DNA from: Pomphorhynchus laevis
Lineage: Eukaryota; Acanthocephala; Palaeacanthocephala; Echinorhynchida; Pomphorhynchidae
Length of the DNA stretch: 64,000 nucleotides
Direction of reading: 5' to 3'
Assembly: GCA_012934845.2 (NCBI GenBank)
Contig: WNNJ02001571.1
Location: forward strand, 43,670 to 107,669
Part shown: positions 1-10,399 of the stretch, one piece after another
How the letters are laid out: the number at the start of each line of letters is the position of its first letter
Position numbering within the stretch: the stretch's first letter is position 1
The notes under the pieces: generated by a model
What the model was told of the DNA's origin: nothing
What the model saw: only the letters and a program-made list of their open reading frames with translations
Databases searched by the model: none
Program-made: the position numbers and the translations under genes

Positions 1-128
1 GTACAGTATTCCGGCACCTTTCATCACCAGTTTCTATACAACCATGGTTTCATTCACACTTTAATATTCAGCGGCATATTTTATCCTGAGTAGCTACTCG
101 TTCAATGAGTTGCGCACAGCTGCTGCCA
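1..128 (-). repeat. 3' LTR of the gypsy fossil
   Basis: This stretch is a direct repeat of 7246-7374, with about five differences. In element orientation it begins TGGCAGCAGC. The first base of the window corresponds to the second base of the right-hand copy, so the repeat is complete except for one base. The LTR is unusually short (129 bp) for this family. Confidence 0.88.
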
Positions 129-146
129 ATCCATCCTTTCCTTGTC
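129..146 (-). other. polypurine tract of the gypsy fossil
   Basis: Immediately inside the 3' LTR the element strand is purine-rich (AAGGAAAGGATGGAT). This is the expected position of the plus-strand primer of an LTR retrotransposon. The assignment rests on position and composition only. Confidence 0.55.
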
Positions 147-529
147 AACTGCAAGTTTATCATTTCTTACAGGGGATCTTCTAGTCCGTTAGCTCTTTCG
201 TAACACATTTTCCTGATTAGCTGGTTCCGTCGTCGTCAACTGTGCAAACACATTGTGTCCCGCTTCTGTTCAGTTCGTTACAACATCATCTACTTAAGGA
301 CTTTGCGATCGACGTAGATCATCGACATGTCTTCGTCTCAGCTCAACTTCTTCTGTGGATACTATATATGAACCCCAACTTGTTTTATCAGCTATACGTC
401 CATGATTCCATTCTGATGTCTGTGGATTTCGTATCCAAACTGATTGTTCATTATCTAGCCAAAGAGGTGGAGCGCTTTGGTAATGACGTTCCGTTTGCTT
501 CTCGCGGTTTCGTTTAACTGATGATTCAA

Positions 530-1240
530 CAGTTGGTCTGAAACGATCTCATTTAGTCTGCAGTCTTCTCCCATATATTAATTCAAGAGGACAATTTCCT
601 GTGCTGGAATGCGGAGTATTTCTATAGGTCATAAGGAATTGCAAAATTGATATAGACCGAGGGATACTTTTGCTAAACAACTCATATCTTCTTTTAAATG
701 TTCCTATAAATCTTTCAACCAGACCATTAGTTTGGGATGATACAGAGAGGATCTGATATGTCGTATGCCGTTTGTGTTACAAAAAGTATAAAATTCGCTT
801 GATTGAAATGGTGGATCATTGTCTGATACTATTTCTTCGTTGATTCCTAATATAGCAAACATCTCTCTCAATTTCTGACTTGTTTCATTTGTGGATGTAT
901 TACGAACTTTTACGATTTCTGGCCATTAACTGTACGCGTCAATTACTGCAAGATACATTTGCCCTCCAATTGTTCCAGCGAAATCAACATGTAACCGCAT
1001 CCATGATCTTCTAGGAATATCCCATTGATTTAATGGCTGATGTGATGGTGCCGGTCGATGTGTTTGACAGAAGGAACACACCCTCACAAAATGATCAATG
1101 TCGTTACTTATGGTGGGCCACCAACAATAATAGCGTGCGAGATTCTTCATAGATGAAACTCCGGAATGCCCGATATGCAAAGTATCTAATGATTTAGTTC
1201 TCAAGCTTTTCGGGATTATGATGCGTTGCAACCATAACAA
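530..1240 (-). pseudogene. gypsy integrase region (fossil)
   Basis: The minus strand encodes an integrase N-terminal zinc-binding segment (H..H and CSFCQTHR as the C..C pair) followed by the start of the catalytic core (MRLHVDFAGTIGGQMYLAVI, with the first catalytic Asp context). Sequence further left, toward the LTR, resembles the later part of integrase (a PLELIYGRRLQT-like string). This is part of the fossil element and is not an active gene. Confidence 0.85.
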
Positions 1241-1590
1241 AATGCCGTTCTCTTATAATAATTCATTATATCTAGAATATTATGTTGAGGTGATTTGATC
1301 CATCTGTTTTGACCATCCGCTTTCTTTGTATCTCTTTATTCGAAGAATTTCATCGTCATGTGCACTTTCTTTTCTGATTTTATCGGGCTTCAAGTTGATC
1401 TTAGATGCATTATGATCCTGAATGAGATGTATTTCCCTATCGTCAGAAGTCTCATTGTCGTTGTCTATCGGTAATGTTGATAACATTTAAGCGATAAAAT
1501 TTTCTTTTCCTGACAAATACTTGAGTGTGCAAGAATATTGAGATATTATCAATGCCCACCTAATCAAACGCTGATTAGTCATTTGGTGTA

Positions 1591-4114
1591 GTGTATCTTA
1601 TACAATGTACATGTGGATTGCAATATATAGGAAAAACATATCAAATGTTAAAAACTAGGTTTAGGCAACACATATATAATATACAGCATAATAGTCAAAC
1701 TATATTTCATAAACATATGAGATTAATAGGACATGATATTAAAAACTGTAAATTATTTATTTTAGAACATATTATCGAAGAAAACATTTCGATATTAAAT
1801 CAAAAACTATTAGAAAAAGAAGATTTTTGGATTAAAACGCTTAATTCCATGTACCCATTAGGATTGAATGACGTGGTACAAGGAATTGGCAGAAGTAGTA
1901 TAATACATAATAAACAACTATATTATAATAATCCGGTTAAACGCAAACCAAGAAGTCATGGTGATAAAAGGAATAGGAAAAATAGAGTTAAAAATATTAA
2001 AAAAGATATGTATATAAATGAACAATTAGAAATATTAAAACAACTTTTAAGTGATAATAAGCTAAAAGATCTTTATGTAAATATAAGAAGTTTTTCTAAA
2101 GATATCATATGTTCAATAAATCAAAAATTAATTAACGACTATGATAGGCTAAGTTGTATAATAGACAGTTATTGTAATACAAAATACTATAATCGTACAA
2201 TAAATGTAAATAATAACAATAGAAAATATACATTAACCATAAACTTCATTAATAAATGTATAGATAACATAAATATAGCCGGACTTTTAAATAATTCTAA
2301 AAGTAAAGAAATAATAGGGTCAGATTTAAGTAAATATATTCCTAAAATAAGGTATAAACTCCTACCACCATTAGGACGAAAAATTTGTAATTATAATAAA
2401 GAATTAAAATCAATATGTAACGATAATATTAGAAACATAATGGAAACAGAATGCAATTGTAAAAGTCTTAGTTTTGATAAAATAAATGAACATATATGTA
2501 CCCATAATCTAGAATTAATTGAAAATTGTGAATTAAGAAAGCTGCTATCAAAAGGGTATAAATATAGATTAAATAATAACAACGACAAAAATAAAATTTA
2601 CAATTCGTTATATAATAACTTAAATGATTACTTTAGTAAGCTGATTAATAGTGAAAGCTCGAATATATCTAAGATAAAAATTTGGAAAGATTATATATTT
2701 GATAAAATTAAAAATAAAATGAAAATAACAAACAATTATAAAAGGAAAGATAAAATTAATAAAGATATGTATAAAGAACTTACTAAATTAAAGGATAACT
2801 ATATAATAACAACTATTGATAAAGCTAGTAATAACTTTGTCTTCATATGCAAAAAGCTTTATTATGATATACTAATGAAAGAGGTTAATTCTAATGATTT
2901 AAATGTAAATCCAACATATGAACGTAGTGAGTTGAGTTTAGAAACAATTATTACAAGTCACTGTTCTATAATGGATAAAAAGGGTATAAAGGTTGAATTA
3001 GATAATAAAACTATACCTATATTATATTGGAATCCAAAATTACATAAAAATCCAATAAAACCTAGGTTCATATGTAGTGCGTTTAAATGTACATTAAAAC
3101 CACTTTCTGTCTATATGAATAAAATACTTAAAGTAATTAAAGCACATTTTAAAAAATATTGCAAGGTAATCGAAATTAATACTGGTATAAAACACTATTT
3201 CAGTATTAATTCTACAAAAGAATTTTTAGAACAGACAAAAGGAATAAATTTTCAAAATATAAATACATACGATTTTAGTACGCTTTATACAAATCTAGAT
3301 TTAGTAGATATTAAAGAAGCGTTAGTAAAATTAATTAACCTTATATTCGGAAAAAGATATACATATATATGTTATAATAATTATAACGCCTATCTAACAA
3401 AAATTAAACCATCAAATAAATATAAATATATGGATAAAATTGAATTAATAGAATCCTTAAATATTTTGATAAATCAAAATTATTTAAAAGTAGGGACATC
3501 TATATTTAGACAAGTAAAAGGTGTTCCAATGGGTGGTAATAGTAGCCCAATTATAGCTGACTTGTTTTTAAGCTTTATAGAATATGAATTTGTTCATAAC
3601 TGTGTAAACTAAATCTAAACAATATAAATATATGAAATATATGTTTCGATACATTGATGATATATGTGTATTTAATTCTAATAATTTTTATTCAATTAGT
3701 GAGCACATTTATCCAGAAAGCCTTATTCTTAACAAAACCAATATTAATGATAAAGAAGGTGTATATCTAGATATGAACATTAAATTAACATTAACTAAAA
3801 CTACTATTAATTTATATCGTAAAGATGACATATTTAAATTTACAAGAAACATATTTTTGCATGAGCATTCATGCATACCATATAATATAAAATATAATAC
3901 ATTAAATAATGAAATTTTAAGAATTGCAACAATATGTAATGATATTGGCTTTCTTCAAAATCATTTAAATAATTTAATAGATACATATTTTAAACTAGGT
4001 TACTATAAAAATAACATCAAGCAGAAAATAGTAAAATATATAAATCAACACAATAATATAAAGAATAAATTTAAACTCTTAAGTGGCAAATTTTTATGGA
4101 TGGATAATAAATAA
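1591..4114 (+). pseudogene. Naiad GIY-YIG endonuclease / reverse transcriptase
   Basis: The N-terminus reads VYLIQC...LQYIGKT, the GIY-YIG core, followed by a downstream R..H pattern and the acidic EDFW near residue 85. A linker contains CNC around residue 287, the CxC motif of N-terminal-endonuclease Penelope-like elements. The RT follows: YWNPKLHKNP, motif A DFSTLYTNL (about residue 561), motif B GVPMGGNSSP (about 644), then motif C YIDD at about 3650-3661 in a separate frame. The apparent first codon is GTG, so the true start was lost by 5' truncation. The reading frame is interrupted once between RT motifs B and C. The protein would nick DNA and copy the element RNA in the nucleus. This copy is probably dead. 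Confidence 0.85.
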
Positions 4115-4125
4115 TATACTTTGCA

Positions 4126-4270
4126 TTAGAATAAGATACTAGATAGTTATTTCAGAGGAAATACATCATTAGCATGTATTTGGCCCCGCTGCTATGTTGG
4201 GTAGAGGAGTTAGGGGCCGAAACCTGATAGCATAGCAGTTCCTCCTGATGACCTCTAATTCTTATTCTGA
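4126..4270 (+). ncRNA. conserved folded region at Naiad 3' end (hammerhead-like)
   Basis: Several helices can be drawn by eye. An outer helix pairs 4126-4135 with 4261-4270, and AGAGG 4154-4158 pairs with CCTCT 4252-4256. An 8-bp hairpin spans 4159-4166/4174-4181. CTGCTATG 4189-4196 pairs with CATAGCAG 4231-4238, and GGCCCC 4182-4187 pairs with GGGGCC 4213-4218. The last two cross, forming a possible pseudoknot. CTGATGA (4245-4251) and GGAAA (4157-4161) face each other across the AGAGG/CCTCT helix, as in a hammerhead with an open stem II. The copy at 38566-38710 keeps the spacing and shows an A-U to G-C change in the hairpin. Self-cleavage is inference only. Confidence 0.55.
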
Positions 4271-4514
4271 TACAACGTCTGTTATTTATTAGTCAATTCA
4301 TAAAAATGACGTTTATTTTAAATTTTATTTTTTATTTTTTATTTTTTATTTTTATTTTTTTAACTTGATTTAAATTATAGAAAATCTAAAAACAATTATT
4401 AATTTTATTATTTAATTATTAAATTTTGATTTAGCATTATTATGTTTTGTTTATTTTATAATTATATTAAATACGTAGACTCAGTTAACTGATTTAATTT
4501 ATTTAGAGTGTGTG

Positions 4515-5987
4515 TACTTCCAAATATATATTTCAGGAGTTTATGATCTGTCCACATAGTATATTCTCTACCTGCAATATATTATTAAAATTTGTTTACG
4601 GCGAATATGATGGCGAGACCCTCCTTTTCAATTCGTGATTAGTTCTGTTCGTTTGATTTGAGAGTTCTGGAGGCATTCGCTACTGGTCTCCAATTATTAT
4701 TGTCTTCTTATAACAATACCGCGCCAACGCCCTTTTCACTTGCGTCGCATGCTAAATGAATCATTCTATGCATGTCAAAGTTTTTCAAAATTCGCGCATC
4801 CATTAATGCTTGTTTAATTTCGGAAAAACGTATTTTGAGTATCCGTCCAGTTCCAACTAGATTTTCGTCAAACAAGCTCGTATAATAACTTACACTTGTG
4901 TTGCAAATTTGGAATGTATCTGTTTAAATAGTTTACAGCACCTGAGAATGATCGTAGTTCAGTCTTCGTTGTTGGAATTGTCATTCTTTGAATAGCTTCA
5001 ATTTTTGCGATACATGCTTGAATCGTATCTTTGTGTAGATATCTTTGATTTGTGTAGATATCTTTGATTTGTGTCTCAGGAATTCAACTTCTTGTAGAAA
5101 TTTGCATTATTCGCGTTTAAGCTTTAATCCTGCTCTATGTAGCCGATATAATACCTCTCTTAAGTATTCCACATGTTCGTGAATTGTCGTGCCTGTCACC
5201 ACGATGTCATCTAAATACGCAACTACCTTCGGAAGATCATGTAATACTTCATCAATGTAACGTTGAAATACAATGGGAGCGGTATTAATACCGAATGGTA
5301 TCCTTTTATACCGAAAATATCCCTTATGCGTAGATATTGTGAGATATTGTTATGATTATCGTTCGACTCCGAGCTGAAGATACACATTTTTATATCTAAG
5401 ATTGAATATAATTCACCAATTGATATCTTCGCCATAACATCATCAAATGTAGGTAAGATGTACGTGTCCGGTCGTAAATTCGGATTTATTGTAACTCGGA
5501 AGTCGCCACAAATACGAACCGAGCCATCTGGTTTACGGACAATCACAATAGGTGCAGCCCAATCTACATGTTCATGCGCTGTATCTACCTGTTCGATCAT
5601 TCCTAGTTTCAGTTGCCTATTCAATTCTGTCTCGACTGCTTCGCGCATAGCAAATGGAACCCGGCGACTTCCCCAACACTGCGGAATTGCATCGTCATTC
5701 AAAGTTAACTTGACCTCGAAATTCTTTACTAAAGTGATGCTAGGCTCAAATAACCCGGAATAACAGTCTAATAGATCTCGAATTTTATCGTCATTGTTCA
5801 AAGTGGACTTGATCAGTTCTATCGAGTTTAACTGTTTCGAATTGTACTCAAAGGAATTTGCATGAGTTATAAAATTAGGCCACTCTATATTGAAGGCACT
5901 TATCCACGTTCTGCCGAAAAGACGTTGACCCGCTGTATCCAAAACAGTTGCCCATAACATCTGTGACCGTTCGTTGAGAGTTGTCAT
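4515..5987 (-). pseudogene. gypsy RNase H and reverse transcriptase region (fossil)
   Basis: The part next to the Penelope-like insertion carries an RNase H TDHK-type string. Further right the minus strand encodes the RT N-terminal half, with a PIVIVRKPDGSVRICGDFRV motif and an ILDIK catalytic-Asp context, plus a spacer preceding RT. This places the fossil in Ty3/gypsy. It is broken, and no intact polyprotein is present. Confidence 0.85.
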
Positions 5988-6232
5988 AACTTTACATGAT
6001 CCGATAGCGTCTAGAACATGTCCGCCATATGTTTCCAGGAAGGATATAACCTAGGTTTCCCGATCTCAGACTAAATACGTTTCTGAAGTATTGAAGCACA
6101 TGCGCCTGTGTCGAATTCCATGTTGATGAGCTTATTATTAATTCTTATTTTGATTAAAGGTACGTCATTATCGATTCTGATCGTATTTAAAGTATTTTAT
6201 TGCGACGTTCAATCCGTTTCCATCCAGCAAAT

Positions 6233-7158
6233 TTAGTTCCTGTTAAATGTCGATTCTTTACTTCGACAACATGCACGAAAGTGACCCCTTCGGCCACAGC
6301 GTAAACAATCCTTATTTATTGCTGGACACACTAGCTTACCATCATGATGTTTTCCACATCGTGGACATGTATCTCTATATATTGGTCTTGACTGATTTCT
6401 ATAGAAAGACCTGAGTTGAATATCGTCATTCTTTCTAAGTGCGTTGATCTCTTCTGTTTCTTGCTTGATGCAAAGTGCTTCCACTTGTCTTCTTGATCCT
6501 TGAACAACATTATTCTATGACTACTCTGAATTAACTCATTAGTATTGCATACTCTCAAAACTTCATAAAGCGTAGAGTAATCCATCTGAAGTAAAGAGTT
6601 TCGGACGCTTGAATGTGGTGTATTCATAACAATATGATCTTTTATCCGATCGTCAATTGCCTGCTCCTCAGTAACAATCGTCTGATTGTAGAAGTAGCAG
6701 TTACGTGCCTTCACTTTTAATCTGGCCAACCATTCACAATACTTTTCATTTTCATTCATTGTACATTGCATGAAATCATATCATGAGGCTATTGCATGGG
6801 TGGGTTTCACAAAATGTTCCGTGAGTAATTGTAGTATCTGGGCGAATGATACATCTGCTATAGTCTGACCTGCATTTAATTGATTTATCAGTTGATAGGT
6901 TTCAGGACCTACCAAGAAAGCAAGAATTGTTTCTTTTGTACGTCCTTCTCAACACCGTGCGATTTAAACAAGGTGTTCAAGTCGCTCGGCATAATCCGAC
7001 CATGATTCGATATTCTTTGTAAATTGTCTATAGACTGAGATCGGAATATGTTCTGCACCCGTAGTTGTTCCACTGCTTTGTCCCATAAGCCGTTCTAGCA
7101 GTTGATTTTGATGCTGCAGAATGATTTTGAGTGAAACATCCTCGTCGCCAGTTGTCAT
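6233..7158 (-). pseudogene. gypsy gag and zinc-knuckle region (fossil)
   Basis: The minus strand encodes a gag-like segment (6331-7158, beginning with MTTGDEDVSLKI) and a zinc-knuckle segment at 6233-6484 with CLRCGRRGHFRACC (CX2CX4HX4C) preceded by another C..C..H pattern. The order LTR, gag, knuckle, pol matches gypsy elements. The region is broken. Confidence 0.8.
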
Positions 7159-7245
7159 GACTACAATTATTAAACGCCAAACACTTAAAGTAGTTTTTAT
7201 CTGTCAAAAAACACAATCGTTTCACTTTTATAGGGTTTACAATAG

Positions 7246-7374
7246 TGTACAGTTTTCCGGCACCTTTCATCACCAGTTTCTATACGACCATGGTTTCATT
7301 CACACTTTAATGTTCAGCGGCATATTTTATCCTGAGTAGCTACTCGTTCAATGAGTTATGCACAGCTGCTGTCA
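7246..7374 (-). repeat. 5' LTR of the gypsy fossil
   Basis: The 129-bp repeat begins TGACAGCAGC and ends CTGTACA in element orientation, so it has the TG...CA ends expected of an LTR. It matches positions 1-128. Host flank starts at 7375. Confidence 0.88.
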
Positions 7375-8640
7375 CACTGCCTAGGATTTGAAGACAAAAC
7401 ACTTGTAAAAGTAGTTTTATATTTCCTAAAACCTATTTAGTTTTTATTAATAAGCACAGTTCTTGAAAATTCAATGTATTCCTTCTCTGTTTTGTGGATT
7501 CCTTTGTGTTTTATGTCCTTTAATTAAGAATAATCCTTCTTAAATAAGTTAAGATACATCATTTATTCTACTGTTACGTTGTTTTACATATGCAAATTCG
7601 ATCAAGATGCGGATTTCACTCCAAAGTAGCCCAAAACGCTTTATGAAAATATTTTATCATCACCATCATACATAATATACAATGATTATTCTATAATGGC
7701 CTAATTTTTCGAAAATAGTAAGTGGCCTCGAGGTAAATTTCAGTAGGCTGACTATTTTAAAAGTTGGCTAATCAGGTGCTTATAGCCTAATCTGTCAACA
7801 CTTTCGAAAGTTCAACATATTTTACTTAATTGAATTAATTAAGTAAACTTGTTTTTTTTTGAAAATAAAATTTAAATATTTTTTATCAATTTTAAAAATA
7901 CTAAACTTTCCATAGTTTAATATTTTACAAATAAATAAAATACTTATTAAATGAGTAACGTTGACTAGCCTGGACAAGTGGTGTAACAAAATGTGTAATT
8001 TCGCTCTTTTTATTAAAGCAAGAAAATAAACTGCGCAAGGTATATTACCTTAGACAACGTAGAAATAAGAACTTGCAGCAAATTAAATATTTGTAATGAT
8101 CCACATGTTGAAGAAGCACCTGGTCAGTTGTTTCCTTAGCAGGTGAAACGTAAGCGCGGTCGCCTATTACCAAAAATTCATTCAACAGAGTAACAGACTA
8201 AACTGCCACCTACTGATTAGAAGTCCTATGATGGATTGCTTTCTCGTTGATAATCAAATTGCAATGTCAAATTTTAAAGTTAAAATTCGTTATTTGTTGA
8301 AATATCAATTTGGGTAAAAGGCATTGCCGGTTACAATAAAATACAAAAATTAGATCTTCCACATTTTTAATTCAGATAACGATATTTAGACTTATCGATC
8401 TATCCAAGATTATTCATTATGTTCATGAGATACTAAACATCAGGTACTGACAAAAGCTGCAAATCATAGTTAGTGCTAAGCCTACATATATTAGGAAGCC
8501 GAAAATTAAGTAGTATGTCAACAAAATATAATGATTTCGGAGTTGAACTTTGAGTTAGAAATTACAATTTAAGAAAAGCAATACATTTAAGTAATAAAAT
8601 TACTTTATTTATAGCAATTCGAAAATTTAAAAATAGATTA
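7375..8640. other. AT-rich stretch without a recognised gene
   Basis: No convincing exon, RNA gene or element was found. Poly-T runs and short AT repeats are present. A small GC-balanced patch near 8095-8215 has splice-like strings but no coding frame that I trust. Confidence 0.5.
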
Positions 8641-8647
8641 ATTAATT

Positions 8648-8745
8648 GTAAAACATGTAAGCCCTACGCGAAAGAATAACGAATGCCTTTTCGTCATCAC
8701 AATGACTAATCAATGCCAGATCCCTCCCACTACTGGATGCAGAGG
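8648..8745 (-). repeat. decayed copy of hammerhead-bearing repeat
   Basis: The sequence matches one arm of the palindrome at 41703-41891, including the GTAAGCC..ACGCGAAAGAAT end and the CCCTCCCACTACTGGATGCAGAGG part. The hammerhead-like core read on the minus strand is degraded in this copy (TTGATTA in place of CTGATGA). Confidence 0.7.
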
Positions 8746-8923
8746 GGATTGGCAGACGCCAATCAATTAATGAATTAATGTGAATGATGTACTAGAAAAT
8801 TTTCTAGTAACATCATTGACTACTAAATCAGTACTACAGCTTCACCAAAAAGGATAATTAGCAAAAGCACTGGCAAATGCCAGCGCAGGTCTCTTTAATA
8901 TCGGCTAACTTTTATCATGAATT

Positions 8924-9046
8924 TAATGAGAGTGAGACCATTCCGCGTGAATTTCTTGTAAAACACGTAAGCCAGACGCGAAAGAATGACAAATGCCGTT
9001 TCGTCATCACAATGACTCATCACGCGGAATGGTCTCACTCTCATTA
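8924..9046. mobile_element. 123-bp MITE-like element with 27-bp inverted ends
   Basis: A perfect 27-bp inverted repeat (8924-8950 and 9020-9046, outer end TAATGAGAGTGAGACC) encloses 69 bp. The inside matches the hammerhead-bearing repeat at 41.7 kb. There is no coding capacity. Ends in TAATGAG...CTCATTA would fit a TA target site, but the flanks do not prove a target-site duplication. Confidence 0.75.
8988..9023 (-). ncRNA. hammerhead-like core inside the MITE
   Basis: On the minus strand GTGATGA is followed by a 5-bp hairpin (GTCAT/ATGAC), GAAAC, a short stem III closed with a G-U pair, and GTC. Compared with the 41.7-kb copies the first core base is G in place of C, so this copy is probably inactive. 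No classical stem I adjoins the core. The terminal inverted repeats could supply a more distant helix. Confidence 0.5.
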
Positions 9047-9049
9047 GAT

Positions 9050-9620
9050 TAATTAATATCTAAAAAATTATAGTTTCCGAATATTCAATTGTAAGCAATG
9101 CAGTTCGTCACTGAAATACATCAGCCTATATAATAAGTTAATGCTATAGATAATTACACTGTTATTTGCACTATAAAATTAGAAAAATTTCAAAATATGG
9201 ATCGATAGGGAAATAATGACAGTTCGAAAGAAGTAATTGTTGTTTATAAATAATATTCAACGTGAAATTCTTGTAACATGACAATTTACAAATTCAATTT
9301 GAAGTAATAAAGTGCATATTTTCTATATTTTCTATATTGTACTAGTACAAAATCTGCTTTTATTTTAATTTTTTTTAAATAACTATGAATTTAATCGAAT
9401 CATTATTGTGTTTTCTCATCAACTTATTTCTTAAGTACCTTGTTCAAAAGACATACAAGTTCGTTTCTCATCTAGTAGTTTAAGTGATAAAAGTGTACCT
9501 GACTGGTTTAAGCAGCAACAAAATTTGTTTGATCTAAACAATGATAGGAAACATAACATGACTACGAGAGTAACCAACTAATAGCGTATTAACTAGATGA
9601 AAGTAACTTCTGTACTTTAG
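9050..9620. other. AT-rich sequence before the ERG-like exon
   Basis: No gene was recognised. A pyrimidine-rich stretch ending in TTTAG at 9620 serves as the acceptor of the next exon. Confidence 0.5.
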
Positions 9621-9834
9621 GCACTAAATAAAGATGAAATTACAGGTTTTCACGCATTTGAAGAAGATTCTTTTACAGACAGCTTAACGCGGTTACCCGA
9701 TTTTAATCGACTAGATATGGTTTCATGTCCACAATTTCAAAATTCGTATTTTAATCAAGATCGTGAATTTAATAATCATAGCCGAGATCTCAAAATACAT
9801 GCCATCGAGAATAACATCTATACACCAAATAAAG
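9621..9834 (+). CDS. ERG/FLI-like gene, exon upstream of pointed domain
   Basis: This 214-nt exon has a good acceptor (CTTCTGTACTTTAG) and a GTATTT donor. The open frame starts ALNKDEITGFHAFEEDSF and ends NNIYTPNK. Its one leftover base joins the next exon (11347) in phase to give TPNKELIPIKYANWS. This resembles TTNERRVIVPADPTLWS just before the pointed domain in ERG and FLI1. The amino-acid composition (acidic and Asn/Phe-rich) fits the low-complexity N-terminal part of ETS factors. No start codon was identified, so further exons must lie upstream. Family assignment is inference from the splice phase and the downstream domain. Confidence 0.55.
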
Positions 9835-10005
9835 GTATTTGTTTTAAGCAATTACTAAAGCAAATTTTGATATAGTTATGAGTGCCCTCAAGATTTTAAT
9901 ATTTATTAGACATTAGAATTCTTAATATTTTCAAATATTTTGAAATATTTTCAGATATTATATTATTATAACATTTATTTACATGCTAAGAGAACAAATC
10001 GATTG

Positions 10006-10346
10006 CTAAAACTCATCTTTTGTTTGTGTAGAAAAGCAACTGGTTTTTTTACGGAAACAAGATGTAAATCTTCTAATTCGTCTCCATCGTATATCCCTTT
10101 TGTTTTTAGATAGCAAAAGACCGAGACTTGGGTGAATAATATCAGTTATTGCTTTATCATTTTTAATTAAATTCTCGGTCATGGATATGAACCACTCGGG
10201 AAATTGAGATAATTTGTCCAACTCCAAACTATCTGAATGCTTTGAGGATTTAGAGAATTTCGGTAATATAGATTTTATTATTTGTCCTTGCAGCGATCTC
10301 TGTACCCACCATTCAAGATTATTGACCATTTCAAAATATTCTGCGT
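10006..10346 (-). CDS. unrecognised exon-like reading frame
   Basis: I do not recognise this protein. An open frame of about 113 codons begins after a plausible acceptor (TTGTTTGTTATACGCAG) with YFEMVNNLEWWVQRSL and ends with TQTKDEF and a stop. The central part contains FPEWFISMTENLIKNDK and the end is Arg/Lys-rich (RDIRWRRIRR). Codon choice is more varied than in the surrounding AT-rich DNA, which favours a real terminal exon or a recent pseudogene. It lies within an intron of the ERG-like + strand exons, on the opposite strand. Confidence 0.35.
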
Positions 10347-10399
10347 ATAACAAACAATACAAATGTATAATTTATGCAATTTTTGCAAACTTGTAGATT

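Larger units (their letters stand above)
1588..4510 (+). mobile_element. Naiad-type Penelope-like retroelement
   Basis: This is a Penelope-like element in which GIY-YIG endonuclease precedes the reverse transcriptase, with a CxC motif between them. Craig et al. (2021) described that permuted order for Naiad/Chlamys elements. It is inserted within the RNase H part of the gypsy fossil: gypsy coding resumes at about 4510-4520. The left end falls just where the GIY-YIG domain begins, so the copy is 5' truncated. After the coding part come a folded region (4126-4270) and an AT-rich tail ending near a TACGTAGACTCAGTTAACTG string. That tail recurs at 38.9, 39.7, 44.5, 47.3, 47.6, 48.3 and 54.15 kb. 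Confidence 0.85.
1..7374 (-). mobile_element. Ty3/gypsy-like LTR retrotransposon fossil
   Basis: A fossil LTR element lies on the minus strand. Read from right to left it has a 129-bp 5' LTR, gag with a zinc knuckle, reverse transcriptase, RNase H, integrase, a polypurine tract and the 3' LTR. The window starts one base inside the 3' LTR. Family and order of parts (RT, RNase H, then integrase) indicate Ty3/gypsy. It is broken in several places and is also split by a Penelope-like element inserted into the RNase H region. The two LTRs differ at about five of roughly 128 positions, so it is of moderate age rather than very old. No envelope region was recognised. Confidence 0.88.

Noticed and set aside
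242-517. Plus-strand open frame
   Set aside because: It is the antisense of the gypsy fossil integrase and 3' region, with no recognisable product.
1591-3612. Selenoprotein reading of the Naiad frame
   Set aside because: Some Naiads encode selenocysteines, but the interruption here is not a TGA at a conserved Cys and no SECIS-like fold was found.
4182-4238. HDV-like ribozyme, because GGCCCC/GGGGCC and CTGCTATG/CATAGCAG cross as P1 and P2 do
   Set aside because: No convincing P3, P1.1 or P4 and no clear catalytic C in the right joining strand. Only the crossing topology is shared, so it is reported as an unnamed fold.
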